Part shown: positions 45,415 through 55,829 of the stretch, piece by piece
How the letters are laid out: each line of letters starts with the position of its first letter
How positions within the stretch are numbered: the first letter of the stretch is position 1
NCBI RefSeq assembly: GCF_011022235.1
Contig: NZ_JAAIYP010000034.1
Coordinates: forward strand, 62,001-126,000
Reading direction: 5' to 3'
Source of the DNA: Magnetospirillum aberrantis SpK
GTDB taxonomy: Bacteria; Pseudomonadota; Alphaproteobacteria; Rhodospirillales; Magnetospirillaceae
Length of the DNA stretch: 64,000 nt
Position numbers and translations under genes: made by a program
The notes under the pieces: model-generated
What the model was told of the DNA's origin: nothing
Seen by the model: only the letters and a program-made list of their open reading frames with translations
The model's database searches: none

Positions 45415-45803
45415 GCTGGCGCATGTTGCACACCATGATCCGGGTCGGCAATCTCGACCGTTCCATTGACTTTTACACCCGGTTGTTGGGCATGACGCTG
45501 TTGCGCCGCACCGATTATCCCGAGGGGCGTTTCACCTTGGCCTTTGTCGGCTATGGCGAAGAAGCGTCCAACACGGTGATCGAACTGACCCACAATTGGG
45601 ACACCGAAGCCTATGACCTGGGGAACGGATTTGGCCATGTCGCATTGGGTGTGCCCGACATCTACGCAGCTTGCGAGGTGTTGGCTGCCAACGGTGCCAA
45701 GATCACCCGCCCGCCGGGACCGATGAAGCATGGATCCACGGTGATCGCTTTTATCGAGGATCCTGACGGTTACAAAATCGAACTGATCGAACACAAGGGC
45801 TAG
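45411..45803 (+). CDS. gloA: Glyoxalase I (lactoylglutathione lyase)
   Basis: A 130-residue metalloenzyme of the vicinal oxygen chelate fold that converts the methylglyoxal-glutathione adduct to lactoylglutathione. Repeating halves begin [20 protein letters not shown] and [18 protein letters not shown]; metal ligands are the His of MLHTMIRV, the Glu of [10 protein letters not shown], the His of FGHVALGV and the Glu near YKIELIEHK. Its size and lack of a helical insertion match the Ni/Co-dependent E. coli type. Its four-base overlap with lpxB ties a detoxification enzyme to the lipid A operon. Confidence 0.95.
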   Translation: MSWRMLHTMIRVGNLDRSIDFYTRLLGMTLLRRTDYPEGRFTLAFVGYGEEASNTVIELTHNWDTEAYDLGNGFGHVALGVPDIYAACEVLAANGAKITRPPGPMKHGSTVIAFIEDPDGYKIELIEHKG

Positions 45804-45806
45804 GTC

Positions 45807-46592
45807 ATGGCGCTGGAAGTGCTGCGGGCCGGTGCGCCGTCGGAACGGCCGCCGTTGTTGTTTATCCATGGCTCGTTCTGTGGTGCCTGGGTGTGGGCCG
45901 AGCACTTCCTGCCCTATTTCGCCGCCGCTGGCTGGCATTGTGCGGCGGTGTCATTGCGTGGACATGGGGAAAGCCCGGATCGCGGGGCCTTGGACGGTTA
46001 CGGCCTGGCCGATTACGTGACCGACGTCGCCGGGGTGGCCGCCGGTTTGGAGCGTCCGCCGGTTCTGATCGGTCATTCCCTAGGCGGAATGGTGGCGCAG
46101 CGCGCGGCGTGCCGCATGGCCTGTTCCGGTCTGGCAATGTTGGCTTCTGTCGGGCCGGGGGGACTGGGATCGGCTTTCACCCACATGTCGCTGCGTTATC
46201 CCGACCTGTTGTGGCAATTGGGCCGGCTTCAGACCGTGGGACCCGATGGCGTCGATTACGAGGTGGTGCGGCGCGGCCTGTTTTCCGCCGAGTTTCCCGC
46301 TCAGGACGCCTATGCCTATGCCGAGCGTTTCCAGCGCGAAAGCCAGGCGGCGGCCAACGAATTGTTGCTGCCGCAATGGTTCCATCTGATGCCGCGCCCC
46401 GCAATCCCGGCCTTGGTGCTGGGCGGCAGCCGCGACGCCTTCATTCCCTATGGCGACTTGGCCATGGCCGCCACCTATTGGGCGGCCGAGATGAAGGTGG
46501 TGGACGGCCTGCCCCATGTGATGATGCTGGACAGCACCTGGGAACAGGCCGCCACCGAGTTACGGTGCTGGTTGGATCGCCGTTTCCGCTGA
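45807..46592 (+). CDS. Alpha/beta hydrolase
   Basis: A 261-residue serine hydrolase. The oxyanion region [14 protein letters not shown], nucleophile elbow [11 protein letters not shown] with Ser91, acid in [14 protein letters not shown], and His in [11 protein letters not shown] make a complete catalytic triad. Substrate is unknown; close fold relatives include esterases and haloperoxidase-like enzymes. It begins three bases after gloA and probably ends that operon. Its last 33 bases overlap the 3' end of trmFO on the opposite strand. Confidence 0.87.
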   Translation: MALEVLRAGAPSERPPLLFIHGSFCGAWVWAEHFLPYFAAAGWHCAAVSLRGHGESPDRGALDGYGLADYVTDVAGVAAGLERPPVLIGHSLGGMVAQRAACRMACSGLAMLASVGPGGLGSAFTHMSLRYPDLLWQLGRLQTVGPDGVDYEVVRRGLFSAEFPAQDAYAYAERFQRESQAAANELLLPQWFHLMPRPAIPALVLGGSRDAFIPYGDLAMAATYWAAEMKVVDGLPHVMMLDSTWEQAATELRCWLDRRFR

Positions 46593-47939
46593 CAGCGCCT
46601 TGGCCGCGTCTTCCAGCCATTGCGGCAAGGCGGCGCGGGCCCGGTCGGAATAAAGCTTCTTGCGGTCGCGGCCCTTGACCCTTTTGCCGCGTTCGTCCCG
46701 TTCGGGAGCGGGTGGGAACAGGCCGAAATTGATGTTCATCGGTTGATAGGTCTCGACCATGCCGCCGCCGGTGACGTGGTCGAGCATGGCGCCCAGCGCC
46801 GTGACGGCGGGTGGTGTCGGCAGGGCGTTGCCCAACCGTTCGGCCGCGGCGAAACGGCCGGCCAACAGGCCGATGGCGGTGCTTTCAACATAGCCTTCGC
46901 AGCCGGTGATCTGTCCGGCCAGCCTCAGGCGCGGCTGCGCCTTGAGGGAAAGGTCACGGTTGAGCACACGCGGGCCGTTGACGAAGGTGTTGCGGTGAAC
47001 GCCGCCCAGGCGGGCGAACTCGGCGTTCTCCAGGCCGGGAATCATGCGGAAGATGCGGGCCTGCTCGCCGTGGCGCAACTTGGTCTGGAAACCGACCATG
47101 TTGTAAAGCGTGCCCAGCGCGTTGTCCTGGCGCAGTTGGATCACGGCGAACGGCTTGGGGCCGTTGGGGTTGGTCAACCCAACCGGTTTGCCGGGGCCAT
47201 AAGCCAGGGTGTCGCGGCCGCGTTCCGCCATGACCTCGATCGGCAAGCACCCCTCGAAATAGGGCACGTCCTTTTCCCATTCGTGGAAAGGGACCTTCTC
47301 GCCGGCCAGCAGGGCGTCGATGAAGGCGTAATACTCGTCGCGGGAGAGCGGACAATTGATGTAGTCCGATCCTTCGCCCTTGTCGTAGCGCGACTGGAAC
47401 CACGCCTTGGAAAAATCGATGCTGTCCTTGTGGATGATGGGGGCGATGGCGTCGAAGAACGACAGCGATTGCTCGCCGGTCACCGCCCGGATGGCGTCGG
47501 CCAGCGGCGGCGAGGTCAAGGGACCGGTGGCGATCACGACGGAATCCCAATCCTCGGGCGGCAGGGAGGCGATTTCCTCGCGCAGGATGGTGATGTTGGG
47601 GTGTGCCGCCATTTCCCGTTCCACCATGACGGAAAAACCGTCCCGGTCCACCGCGAGCGCGCCGCCAGCCGGAACCTTGCAGGTGTCGGCACAGCGCAGG
47701 ATCAGCGAGTCGGCCCGCCGCAATTCCTCGTGCAGCAAACCGACGGCGTTGTAGTCGGCGTCGTCGGAACGCAAGGAATTGGAGCACACCAGTTCGGCCA
47801 ATCCGGCGCTTTGGTGGGCGGGGGTGGAGCGATGGGGGCGCATCTCGTGCAAAAGCACGGGAACGCCGGCGCGGGCGAGCTGCCAGGCGGCTTCACAGCC
47901 AGCCAGACCGCCGCCGATGACGTGGACGGTGCGGATCAT
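46560..47939 (-). CDS. trmFO: Folate-dependent tRNA(m5U54) methyltransferase TrmFO
   Basis: A 459-residue flavoprotein that methylates U54 of tRNA using methylenetetrahydrofolate instead of SAM. The FAD motif is [20 protein letters not shown] followed by LLHEMRP, and the family-specific cysteine occurs in [12 protein letters not shown] (residue about 51); [16 protein letters not shown] and [11 protein letters not shown] are typical blocks. The start MIRTVHV was chosen by alignment; a GTG two codons earlier is possible and neither has a strong Shine-Dalgarno. It is convergent with, and overlaps, the hydrolase gene. Confidence 0.95.
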   Translation of the reverse strand: MIRTVHVIGGGLAGCEAAWQLARAGVPVLLHEMRPHRSTPAHQSAGLAELVCSNSLRSDDADYNAVGLLHEELRRADSLILRCADTCKVPAGGALAVDRDGFSVMVEREMAAHPNITILREEIASLPPEDWDSVVIATGPLTSPPLADAIRAVTGEQSLSFFDAIAPIIHKDSIDFSKAWFQSRYDKGEGSDYINCPLSRDEYYAFIDALLAGEKVPFHEWEKDVPYFEGCLPIEVMAERGRDTLAYGPGKPVGLTNPNGPKPFAVIQLRQDNALGTLYNMVGFQTKLRHGEQARIFRMIPGLENAEFARLGGVHRNTFVNGPRVLNRDLSLKAQPRLRLAGQITGCEGYVESTAIGLLAGRFAAAERLGNALPTPPAVTALGAMLDHVTGGGMVETYQPMNINFGLFPPAPERDERGKRVKGRDRKKLYSDRARAALPQWLEDAAKALSAETAIQPAP

Positions 47940-48186
47940 GGTCACGACATAAGCCGTGGTCGCCCCGCTGTCCAGCGTCTTCGCCGCGTCAACTTTGTTG
48001 CGCGGTCCGAAAGCGCCGCCGTCAGCTTGCGCCGGTTGACGGGTAGTCCCTGCAAGGGAAATGGGTGGGGTGAACACCCTGCCCGAACGGTATGGGAAAA
48101 ATCGACGCAAAGGCATTCCTTCCGGGCGTCGCTTGGGGTATAAGCAAGCACCGCCAACCACCCTATCGAGTGGGAACAGCACACCC

Positions 48187-48591
48187 ATGGCAAAGCAATA
48201 TTATGTCGTCGGCGGCGAATACGCCGACACCGCCTTTACCCAGATCGCCGCTGGACACAAGGAAGAACGTTTCGGCCCCTTCGACGAGCACGAAGCGCAT
48301 GTGTGCTGGCGCGCGCTGACCGGCAAGACCGTCGATAACGCCATGTGCCGTTATTTCATCCGTTCGGAGGGCGCAGAGAGCGTCGGCGAGGAATGGTACG
48401 TGGTGGGGGGCGAATACGCCGACACTTCGTTTGAGGTCATCGCTGCGGGCAAACAGCTTGAGACCTATGGTCCGTTCCCCCGTCAGGAAGCGCTGAACAC
48501 TTGGCGTGCGCTAACCGGCAAGACGGTGGACAACGCCATGGTGCGCTACGATCTGTGTTCGGCCGAGGAATTGAAGACGCTCAAGGGCTGA
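48187..48591 (+). CDS. Tandem DUF4170 protein
   Basis: A 134-residue protein made almost entirely of two copies of one module. Copy 1 (about residues 4-59) starts [20 protein letters not shown] and copy 2 (about residues 70-124) starts [20 protein letters not shown]; both end [13 protein letters not shown]. The module is DUF4170, restricted mainly to alphaproteobacteria and of unknown function; most family members have one copy. It is soluble with no signal peptide. It is divergent from trmFO and is followed by a strong terminator. Confidence 0.82.
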   Translation: MAKQYYVVGGEYADTAFTQIAAGHKEERFGPFDEHEAHVCWRALTGKTVDNAMCRYFIRSEGAESVGEEWYVVGGEYADTSFEVIAAGKQLETYGPFPRQEALNTWRALTGKTVDNAMVRYDLCSAEELKTLKG

Positions 48592-48617
48592 GCGCAGCGA
48601 AATTCTGATTTTTGACG

Positions 48618-48645
48618 AAGCCCCCGCCTTTGGCGGGGGCTTTTG
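48618..48645 (+). terminator. Terminator of the tandem DUF4170 gene
   Basis: AAGCCCCCGCC and GGCGGGGGCTT form a perfect 11-bp stem with a TTT loop, followed by TTTG. It can also limit transcription from the convergent pentapeptide gene. Confidence 0.85.
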
Positions 48646-48699
48646 ATTCATACGGAATGGCCCCCTGCGGCAAGGCCGGAGGAGGCGTCTGTTTTGGGG

Positions 48700-49188
48700 C
48701 TAACGGCATTCGCCTTTGGAGCCGTCGGCGCAAACGTGTCCGTCCACCCAGGTCGCCCCCGACAAATTGGCGGCGGTCCACAAGGCGCGGGTAACCTTGG
48801 CTCCCTTGAGGTTGGCGCCGCTCAAATTGGCATCAAGAAAGTTGACGCCGCTCAGATCGGCACCTTCCAGGTTGGCTCCCGCCAGATTGACGGCATGCAT
48901 GTGGGCGTAGGACAGGTCGGCACCTTTGAGGTTGGCCTTGTTCAGATTGGCCAATTGCATGTGCGATCCCGACAAATTGGCGCCAGACAGGTCAGCTTCG
49001 TCGAAACGGGTGGCCATGAACTGGCTGTCGCGCATGTCCAAGCCAGAGGCTTTGGCCTTGCGGAATTCCGCCCATCCGCAATTTGTTTCCGGTTCCAGCT
49101 TGCAATTTGGATTGACGTTGTCTTGGTCGTTGGCCTGAGCCGGAGCGGCGATAGCCAGCAACAGGCCGGCAAGAAGCAAGGATCGCAT
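48700..49188 (-). CDS. Secreted pentapeptide-repeat protein
   Basis: A 162-residue protein with a clear signal peptide (MRSLLLAGLLLAIAAPAQA, cleavage after AQA). The mature part is about 20 tandem pentapeptides of the A(D/N)LxX type, for example FDEADLSGANLSGS and ANLEGADLSGVNFLDANLSG, which fold as a right-handed square beta-helix. Two cysteines before and two after the repeat region (NPNCKLEPETNCGW and HVCADGSKGEC) probably form disulfides in the periplasm. Function unknown. The promoter region is strikingly AT-rich and contains a perfect palindrome. Confidence 0.85.
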   Translation of the reverse strand: MRSLLLAGLLLAIAAPAQANDQDNVNPNCKLEPETNCGWAEFRKAKASGLDMRDSQFMATRFDEADLSGANLSGSHMQLANLNKANLKGADLSYAHMHAVNLAGANLEGADLSGVNFLDANLSGANLKGAKVTRALWTAANLSGATWVDGHVCADGSKGECR

Positions 49189-49222
49189 GCGAATTCCCCT
49201 CTATCCGTATCGGCGCATAAAA

Positions 49223-49238
49223 TAATATGCGCATATTA
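49223..49238. promoter_or_regulatory. Perfect 16-bp palindrome upstream of the pentapeptide gene
   Basis: TAATATGCGCATATTA is fully self-complementary and lies 35 bases before the gene. A nested GCGCAT/ATGCGC repeat at 49213-49232 overlaps it. This is a candidate operator for a dimeric regulator. Confidence 0.45.
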
Positions 49239-49328
49239 ATGTGTTGTTCGCATTAAATTTACACTTTGCTAGCAGAACTCTATTTGACTTTGGCTAATAA
49301 CACAAATACGTTGTTATTTATCGCAGGT

Positions 49329-49355
49329 AAAAAGGCCGCGACATGGCGCGGCCTT
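49329..49355 (-). terminator. Terminator of hemB
   Basis: AAGGCCGCG and CGCGGCCTT pair in a 9-bp stem with a six-base loop; the minus strand continues with a run of T. It lies just past the hemB stop. Confidence 0.75.
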
Positions 49356-49363
49356 GGTTTGAT

Positions 49364-50545
<1,182 letters not shown>

Positions 50546-50866
50546 CTATTCCGTGCGCTGGATCAGGTGATACCCGAAAGCGGTCTCGATCACGTCCGAC
50601 ACCTGTCCGGGTTCCAGGGCAAAGGCCGCCTGATCGAATTCCGGGACCATGGCGCCACGCGGGAACTTGCCCAGGTCGCCGCCTTCCTCACCCGAGGGGC
50701 AGTCGGAATTCTGGCGGGCCAGTTCGGCGAAGTCGGCGCCATTGGCGATTTCCGCCTTCATGGCGTTGATGCTGTCCAGCGCTTCCTGCTTGGAACGGCT
50801 GGCGGTGGAACGCATGGAGCCCTTGTACATGAGCAGGATATGCGAGGCGCGGATTTGCGACGCCAT
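50546..50866 (-). CDS. Cytoplasmic parvulin-type peptidyl-prolyl isomerase
   Basis: A 106-residue single-domain PpiC/Par10-type rotamase. It begins ASQIRASHILLMYKGS, has QNSDCPSGEEGGDLGKFPRG with the conserved cysteine, and ends FGYHLIQRTE; the catalytic-site His residues (SHILL, YHLI) and Phe of MVPEFDQAAF are in place. There is no signal peptide, unlike SurA or PpiD. It stands alone with its own terminator and is 55 bases from the downstream end of the SpoU-family gene upstream of it. Confidence 0.92.
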   Translation of the reverse strand: MASQIRASHILLMYKGSMRSTASRSKQEALDSINAMKAEIANGADFAELARQNSDCPSGEEGGDLGKFPRGAMVPEFDQAAFALEPGQVSDVIETAFGYHLIQRTE

Positions 50867-50924
50867 GGAAATCTCCGAAGAAGGGATAGGTCAGGGCCGC
50901 GACCATAGCAAAGCGACAAGCGGT

Positions 50925-51755
50925 TTAGCCAGCCAGCAAATGCACCAGGATGGCGGCGGTGGCGGCGACGTTGAGCGATTGCACCCGCCCGGATCCGACA
51001 ATGGTGGCGATGTCTTCACACGCGGCCACGGTGTCGGACGGCAGGCCGTGTTCTTCGTTGCCCAGTACCACCGCCAGCGGCCGGCCGCCACGGGTCAGAA
51101 CCTCGGTCAACGGGCGATGGGCGCCAAGGGCCGTGGCGACCACCCGGTAATGGGGGCGCAGATTGGTCAGTTGCCGGGCCAGCTTCCTGACTCGGATCAC
51201 CTCGACCCATTCCAGACCACCTTCGGCGACGCGGAACGCCGCTTCTGACGGCAGCGCCTGACCGGGGTGGTCGGATACCAGCAAGGTGTCGAGGCCGAAG
51301 AATGCCATGGTGCGGATTATGGCCCCCAGATTGTGAGGGTTGCCGACACCGTCCAGGATCAGCAACGGCTTGTTGGCCTTGGCCCAGCCCGGAATCCGTG
51401 CGGGATCGAACTCTTCTACCGGTTTGGCCCGCGTTACCGCCAGGATGCCGCCATGCAGCGGTGTGCCCGCCACCTTGGTCAATTCTTCGGTTGGCACGTG
51501 ACGATAGGGCTTGCGGGCCGCCGCCAGCACTTGGCAGAAGGGTTCGGCCTCGGTCTTGAAACGGTCGTCGAAGAACAGGCGCAGCACCCGCTCGGGATCG
51601 CGGGCGAACAACGCCTGGACTGCTGGTAACCCCGCGATCTTTTCCGTTTCCTCGCGCGGGGGACGTTGGGGGCGGTCCCGTTTGGGCGGCTCCAGTCCAC
51701 CCAAGGTCAAGGTCGGGCGCTGCTGTGGCTTGTGCGGTCGGGGCGGTCGTGCCAT
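50925..51755 (-). CDS. SpoU-family RNA 2'-O-methyltransferase (YfiF-like)
   Basis: A 276-residue SPOUT methyltransferase predicted to methylate a ribose 2'-hydroxyl in RNA with SAM. The three SpoU motifs are [32 protein letters not shown] and [15 protein letters not shown]. An N-terminal substrate-binding domain (about residues 35-110) contains [10 protein letters not shown] and [12 protein letters not shown], and a proline- and arginine-rich tail precedes it, as in E. coli YfiF. The exact RNA target is unknown. It starts 36 bases from the divergent RluE-like gene. Confidence 0.9.
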   Translation of the reverse strand: MARPPRPHKPQQRPTLTLGGLEPPKRDRPQRPPREETEKIAGLPAVQALFARDPERVLRLFFDDRFKTEAEPFCQVLAAARKPYRHVPTEELTKVAGTPLHGGILAVTRAKPVEEFDPARIPGWAKANKPLLILDGVGNPHNLGAIIRTMAFFGLDTLLVSDHPGQALPSEAAFRVAEGGLEWVEVIRVRKLARQLTNLRPHYRVVATALGAHRPLTEVLTRGGRPLAVVLGNEEHGLPSDTVAACEDIATIVGSGRVQSLNVAATAAILVHLLAG

Positions 51756-51791
51756 GGATGGAAAGCCTGTCGAGGAAGGAGCCCCCGTGTT

Positions 51792-52379
51792 TTGCCCCGC
51801 CTGATCGTGTTCAACAAGCCCTATGACGTGCTGACCCAATTCAGCGACCGCGAAGGCGGACGCAAGACGCTCAAGGACTATGTTCCGGTGCCGGGGGTTT
51901 ACCCGGCGGGCCGGCTGGATCGCGATTCCGAGGGATTGCTGGTGTTGACCGACGACGGCCGGCTGATCGCCCGCATCGCCGACCCGCGCCACAAGCTGCC
52001 CAAGACCTATTGGGCACAGGTGGAAGGCATTCCGACCGACGAGGCGTTGGAAAAACTGCGGCGCGGGATCTTGCTCAACGACGGTCCGACCTTGCCGGCC
52101 GGGGCGCGGCTGATGGACGAACCCATGGATCTGTGGCCGCGCGATCCGCCGATCCGCTGGCGGGCCAACATTCCGACGTCATGGCTTGCGCTGACGTTGC
52201 GCGAGGGGCGCAACCGTCAGGTGCGGCGCATGACGGCGGCTGTCGGTTTCCCCACGCTCAGGCTGATCCGGTGGTCGGTGGGGGAGTGGACGCTTGCGGG
52301 GCTGGCCCCCGGCCAATGGCGGGAAATTCCCATGCCTTCGACGCAGCCCCCAAAAGGAAACGGGCGCCCCCATCGGTGA
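51792..52379 (+). CDS. rluE: 23S rRNA pseudouridine synthase, RluE-like
   Basis: A 195-residue pseudouridine synthase of the RsuA/RluE group lacking an S4 domain. The N-terminus [16 protein letters not shown], the catalytic [20 protein letters not shown] (Asp of GRLD), [20 protein letters not shown] and [20 protein letters not shown] closely follow E. coli RluE, which modifies U2457. The start is inferred as TTG (MPRLIVF) because GAGGAAGGAG lies ten bases before and no ATG or GTG fits; that is uncertain. It is divergent from a second RNA-modification gene. Confidence 0.9.
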   Translation: MPRLIVFNKPYDVLTQFSDREGGRKTLKDYVPVPGVYPAGRLDRDSEGLLVLTDDGRLIARIADPRHKLPKTYWAQVEGIPTDEALEKLRRGILLNDGPTLPAGARLMDEPMDLWPRDPPIRWRANIPTSWLALTLREGRNRQVRRMTAAVGFPTLRLIRWSVGEWTLAGLAPGQWREIPMPSTQPPKGNGRPHR

Positions 52380-52391
52380 CGGGAGCGCCCG
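52361..52391 (-). terminator. Terminator of the 60-residue orphan gene, overlapping the rluE stop
   Basis: CGGGCGC and GCGCCCG pair, extended inward by CCC/GGG after one mismatch; the minus strand continues TTTCCTTTTG. The rluE stop codon lies within the loop side, so it may serve both convergent genes. Confidence 0.5.
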
Positions 52392-52413
52392 AGAAGTCCT
52401 TTGCGTTGAAAGG

Positions 52414-52596
52414 TTAACGCTTGCCTCCGAAGGGGAACGCCGGAACCTTCAGGCTGGCGGTGGCGGCGCGGGTGACAGCCACGCCCATGGCGAAATGGGG
52501 GGTCAGGTAAGGGCCGTTCTTGGTCGGACGCGCACCTTCGGCGCGCTCGTCGTTCATCGCTTCGTCGATTTCGCGGAGTTCAGCCGGCCCCAACAT
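52414..52596 (-). CDS. Hypothetical 60-residue protein
   Basis: A small gene with no recognised family. The product (MLGPAELREIDEAMNDERAE at the start, VPAFPFGGKR at the end) is soluble, with no membrane segment or cysteine. Support for its being real: AAGGGA eight bases before the ATG, a perfect TATAAT on the minus strand at 52644-52649, and a terminator-like hairpin 23 bases past the stop. There is no convincing -35. The gap to uvrA is AT-rich. It could be an alphaproteobacterial orphan. Confidence 0.55.
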   Translation of the reverse strand: MLGPAELREIDEAMNDERAEGARPTKNGPYLTPHFAMGVAVTRAATASLKVPAFPFGGKR

Positions 52597-52758
52597 GGCA
52601 ATGTCCCTTTCAACCCCAGAGTGAATGGCTGGACGGTAATTTTATTATATTTCCAACGTGTCCGTGGAAACCTAATTACCCGATCTGTCATTGCAATGCA
52701 ACATGTTTCAGGCCGGTTTGCAATTGGAACCTATCCAAACGGGCAGGGGTGGTCGGAG

Positions 52759-55602
52759 CTATCTCCGACCTTTGTCCATGGTATCGAGATAGGGCGCGAG
52801 ATAGCGCCCGGTGTAGCTCTCGCCACAGGTGGCCACCTGTTCCGGGGTTCCGGCGGCCACCACGCGGCCACCGCCGTCGCCGCCTTCGGGGCCCATATCG
52901 ATGATCCAGTCGGCGGTTTTGATGACCTCAAGGTTATGTTCGATCACCAGCACGGTGTTGCCGCCCTCGACCAGGGTATGCAGAACCTCCAAAAGCTTGC
53001 GCACGTCCTCGAAGTGCAGGCCGGTCGTCGGTTCATCCAGGATGTAGAGGGTGCGGCCGGTGGCTCGGCGCGACAGTTCCTTGGCCAATTTTACTCGCTG
53101 CGCCTCGCCACCTGACAAGGTGGTGGCCTGTTGGCCGAGGTGGATGTAGTCAAGGCCCACCCGTTGCAGCGTCACCATCTTGTCGCGGATGGCGGGAACC
53201 GCCTTGAAAAAGTCGGCGGCTTCCTCGATCGTCATATCAAGAACGTCCGCTATGCTTTTGCCTTTAAATGTTATTTCAAGGGTTTCTCGATTGTAACGTT
53301 TGCCTTTGCAGACGTCGCATTGGACATAGACGTCGGGCAGGAAATGCATTTCGATCTTGATGACGCCGTCGCCCTGGCATGCTTCGCAGCGGCCACCCTT
53401 GACGTTGAAGCTGAAGCGTCCCGCCTTGTAGCCGCGGGCCTTGGCCTCGGGTAATTCGGTGAACCAGTCGCGAATGGGGGTGAACGCCCCGGTGTAGGTG
53501 GCCGGGTTGGACCGTGGGGTGCGGCCGATGGGCGACTGGTCGATGTCGATGATCTTGTCGAGAAACTCGATCCCCTCGATGCGGTCGAAGGGGGCGGGGT
53601 GCTCGCGCGATCCCATCAGGCGCCGCGACAGCGCCTTGTAGAGGGTCTCGATAACCAAGGTGGACTTGCCGCCACCCGATACGCCGGTGACGCAGGCGAA
53701 GGTTCCCAATGGAATGTCGGCCGTTACGTCCTTGAGATTGTTGCCGTTTGCCCCGACCAATCGCAGCCGGTTGCCGTTGCCTTGTCGGCGGACGGCCGGA
53801 AGCGGGATCGCGCGCTTTCCGGTCAGGTATTGCCCGGTCAGGCTGTCGGGATGGGCCATGACCTGGTCCGGCGTACCCTCGGCGACGATCTGGCCGCCAT
53901 GGATGCCGGCCCCCGGTCCCATGTCGATCAGGTAGTCGGCGGTACGGATGGCGTCTTCGTCATGCTCGACCACCACCACCGAGTTGCCGATGTCGCGCAA
54001 CCGCTTCAACGTGGCCAGCAGGCGGTCGTTATCGCGCTGGTGCAGGCCGATGCTGGGCTCGTCCAGAACGTACAGCACCCCGGTAAGGCCCGAGCCGATC
54101 TGACTGGCCAAGCGGATGCGCTGGCTTTCGCCACCCGAAAGGGTGCCGGAATTGCGACTAAGGGTCAGGTAATCCAATCCCACATCCATGAGAAAGCCCA
54201 GACGGTCGTTGATCTCGCGCAGGATGCGCCGGGCGATCTCCTTGTCCTTGGGACGCAGATGCTCCTCCAACTCGCCGTACCAGCGATGCGCCTGGGCGAT
54301 GGAGAATTCCGCCACCTGGGAAACATGTAGACCGCGCACCTTGACCGCCAGCGCCTCGGGTTTAAGACGGGCGCCGTTACAGGCTTCACAGCAGGTGGTG
54401 GTTTGAAACCGTGACAATTCCTCGCGGACCCAGGCCGAATCGGTCTCGCGATAGCGCCGCGCCATGTTGTTGACCACGCCTTCGAACGGCTTGGTGGTGG
54501 TATAGCTGCGGAAGCCGTCTTCGTATTTCAGTTCCACCTCTTCCGAACCGGAGCCGTACAGGATCACCTCGCGCGCCTTGACCGGCAGGCGCCGCCACGG
54601 CGTGTGCAGGTCGAAGCCGTAATGCCGCCCCAGCCCCTCCAGCGTCTGGAGATAATATTGCGACGAGGAATTGGCCCACGGCGCTACGGCGCCGTCGCGT
54701 AACGACAGGTCTTCGTCGGGAACCACCAGGGCCGGATCGAAATGCAGTTTGACCCCCAGGCCGTCGCATTCCGGGCAGGCGCCGAACGGGTTGTTGAAGG
54801 AAAACAGCCGGGGTTCGATCTCTTCGATGGTAAAGCCCGACACCGGACAGGCGAATTTTGCGGAAAAGGTGGTGCGTTCGCCGGTCTCGGCGTTTTCGGC
54901 GATGCACAGACCATCGGCCAGGGTGAGCGCCGTCTCGATGGAATCGGCCAGACGGTTTCCCAGGCCGGGGCGGACCACCAGACGGTCGACCACCACCTCG
55001 ATGTCGTGTTTCTTTTTCTTGTCGAGCGCGGGAACGGAATCGATCTCGTACAGCTCGCCATCCACCTTGACGCGCTGGAAGCCCTTTTTCTGGAGTTCGG
55101 CCAATTCCTTGCGGTATTCGCCCTTGCGCCCGCGCACGAACGGCGCCAGCAGATAGAGGCGGGTGCCTTCGGTCATTTCCTCGACCCGGTCGACCATCTG
55201 GCTGACGGTCTGGCTTTCGATGGGCAGGCCGGTAGCGGGGGAATGGGGAATGCCGACCCGCGCCCACAATAGCCGCATGTAGTCGTAGATTTCGGTCACC
55301 GTACCGACGGTGGAACGCGGATTCTTGGAGGTGGTCTTCTGTTCGATCGAGATGGCCGGCGACAGGCCTTCGATGCTTTCCACGTCGGGCTTGCTCATCA
55401 GTTCCAGGAACTGGCGGGCATAGGCCGAAAGGCTTTCCACATAGCGGCGCTGCCCCTCGGCGTAGATGGTGTCGAAGGCAAGCGACGACTTGCCCGATCC
55501 CGACAACCCGGTGACCACCACCAGCTTGTCGCGGGGAATGTCCACGTCGACGTTCTTGAGATTGTGCTCACGCGCGCCACGCACACGGATAAAGCCCGAC
55601 AT
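52759..55602 (-). CDS. uvrA: Excinuclease ABC subunit A
   Basis: The 947-residue damage-recognition ATPase of nucleotide excision repair. Two ABC ATPase modules are seen: Walker A motifs [15 protein letters not shown] (about residue 30) and [16 protein letters not shown] (about residue 645), and signature loops [18 protein letters not shown] and [18 protein letters not shown]. Zinc-finger cysteines occur in CEACQGDG and [11 protein letters not shown], among others. Length is normal. A short hairpin (GGTCGGAG/CTCCGACC) spans its stop codon. No lexA box is evident upstream. Confidence 0.97.
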   Translation of the reverse strand: MSGFIRVRGAREHNLKNVDVDIPRDKLVVVTGLSGSGKSSLAFDTIYAEGQRRYVESLSAYARQFLELMSKPDVESIEGLSPAISIEQKTTSKNPRSTVGTVTEIYDYMRLLWARVGIPHSPATGLPIESQTVSQMVDRVEEMTEGTRLYLLAPFVRGRKGEYRKELAELQKKGFQRVKVDGELYEIDSVPALDKKKKHDIEVVVDRLVVRPGLGNRLADSIETALTLADGLCIAENAETGERTTFSAKFACPVSGFTIEEIEPRLFSFNNPFGACPECDGLGVKLHFDPALVVPDEDLSLRDGAVAPWANSSSQYYLQTLEGLGRHYGFDLHTPWRRLPVKAREVILYGSGSEEVELKYEDGFRSYTTTKPFEGVVNNMARRYRETDSAWVREELSRFQTTTCCEACNGARLKPEALAVKVRGLHVSQVAEFSIAQAHRWYGELEEHLRPKDKEIARRILREINDRLGFLMDVGLDYLTLSRNSGTLSGGESQRIRLASQIGSGLTGVLYVLDEPSIGLHQRDNDRLLATLKRLRDIGNSVVVVEHDEDAIRTADYLIDMGPGAGIHGGQIVAEGTPDQVMAHPDSLTGQYLTGKRAIPLPAVRRQGNGNRLRLVGANGNNLKDVTADIPLGTFACVTGVSGGGKSTLVIETLYKALSRRLMGSREHPAPFDRIEGIEFLDKIIDIDQSPIGRTPRSNPATYTGAFTPIRDWFTELPEAKARGYKAGRFSFNVKGGRCEACQGDGVIKIEMHFLPDVYVQCDVCKGKRYNRETLEITFKGKSIADVLDMTIEEAADFFKAVPAIRDKMVTLQRVGLDYIHLGQQATTLSGGEAQRVKLAKELSRRATGRTLYILDEPTTGLHFEDVRKLLEVLHTLVEGGNTVLVIEHNLEVIKTADWIIDMGPEGGDGGGRVVAAGTPEQVATCGESYTGRYLAPYLDTMDKGRR

Positions 55603-55698
55603 CGCCCGTTTACCCTTGTTCCGACGAGAGGCGGCGATGGTAGAGGGATTTCAATGTGGATGGAAGCAAAAGAGAACAGAACGAGAGCAAAAACGGCA

Positions 55699-55722
55699 TC
55701 CGGGGCGGAAGACCGCCCCGGA
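55699..55722 (-). terminator. Terminator of glpD
   Basis: TCCGGGGCGG and CCGCCCCGGA form a perfect 10-bp stem around AAGA; the minus strand continues TGCCGTTTTTGC. It is 108 bases after the glpD stop and before uvrA. Confidence 0.65.
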
Positions 55723-55829
55723 GCCCAAAAAAGAACCTCAAGGATCAGGCCGCCTTGGGGGGCTCGTGATCGTGCTTCCCAGGTAACCGAACAATCCGCC
55801 GCCAACATAGTGGGCTTCGGAAAACGGGG

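Noticed and set aside
55603-55829. A small gene in the glpD-uvrA gap
   Set aside because: Minus-strand frames there have no ATG, GTG or TTG start with a ribosome site; only the terminator is supported.
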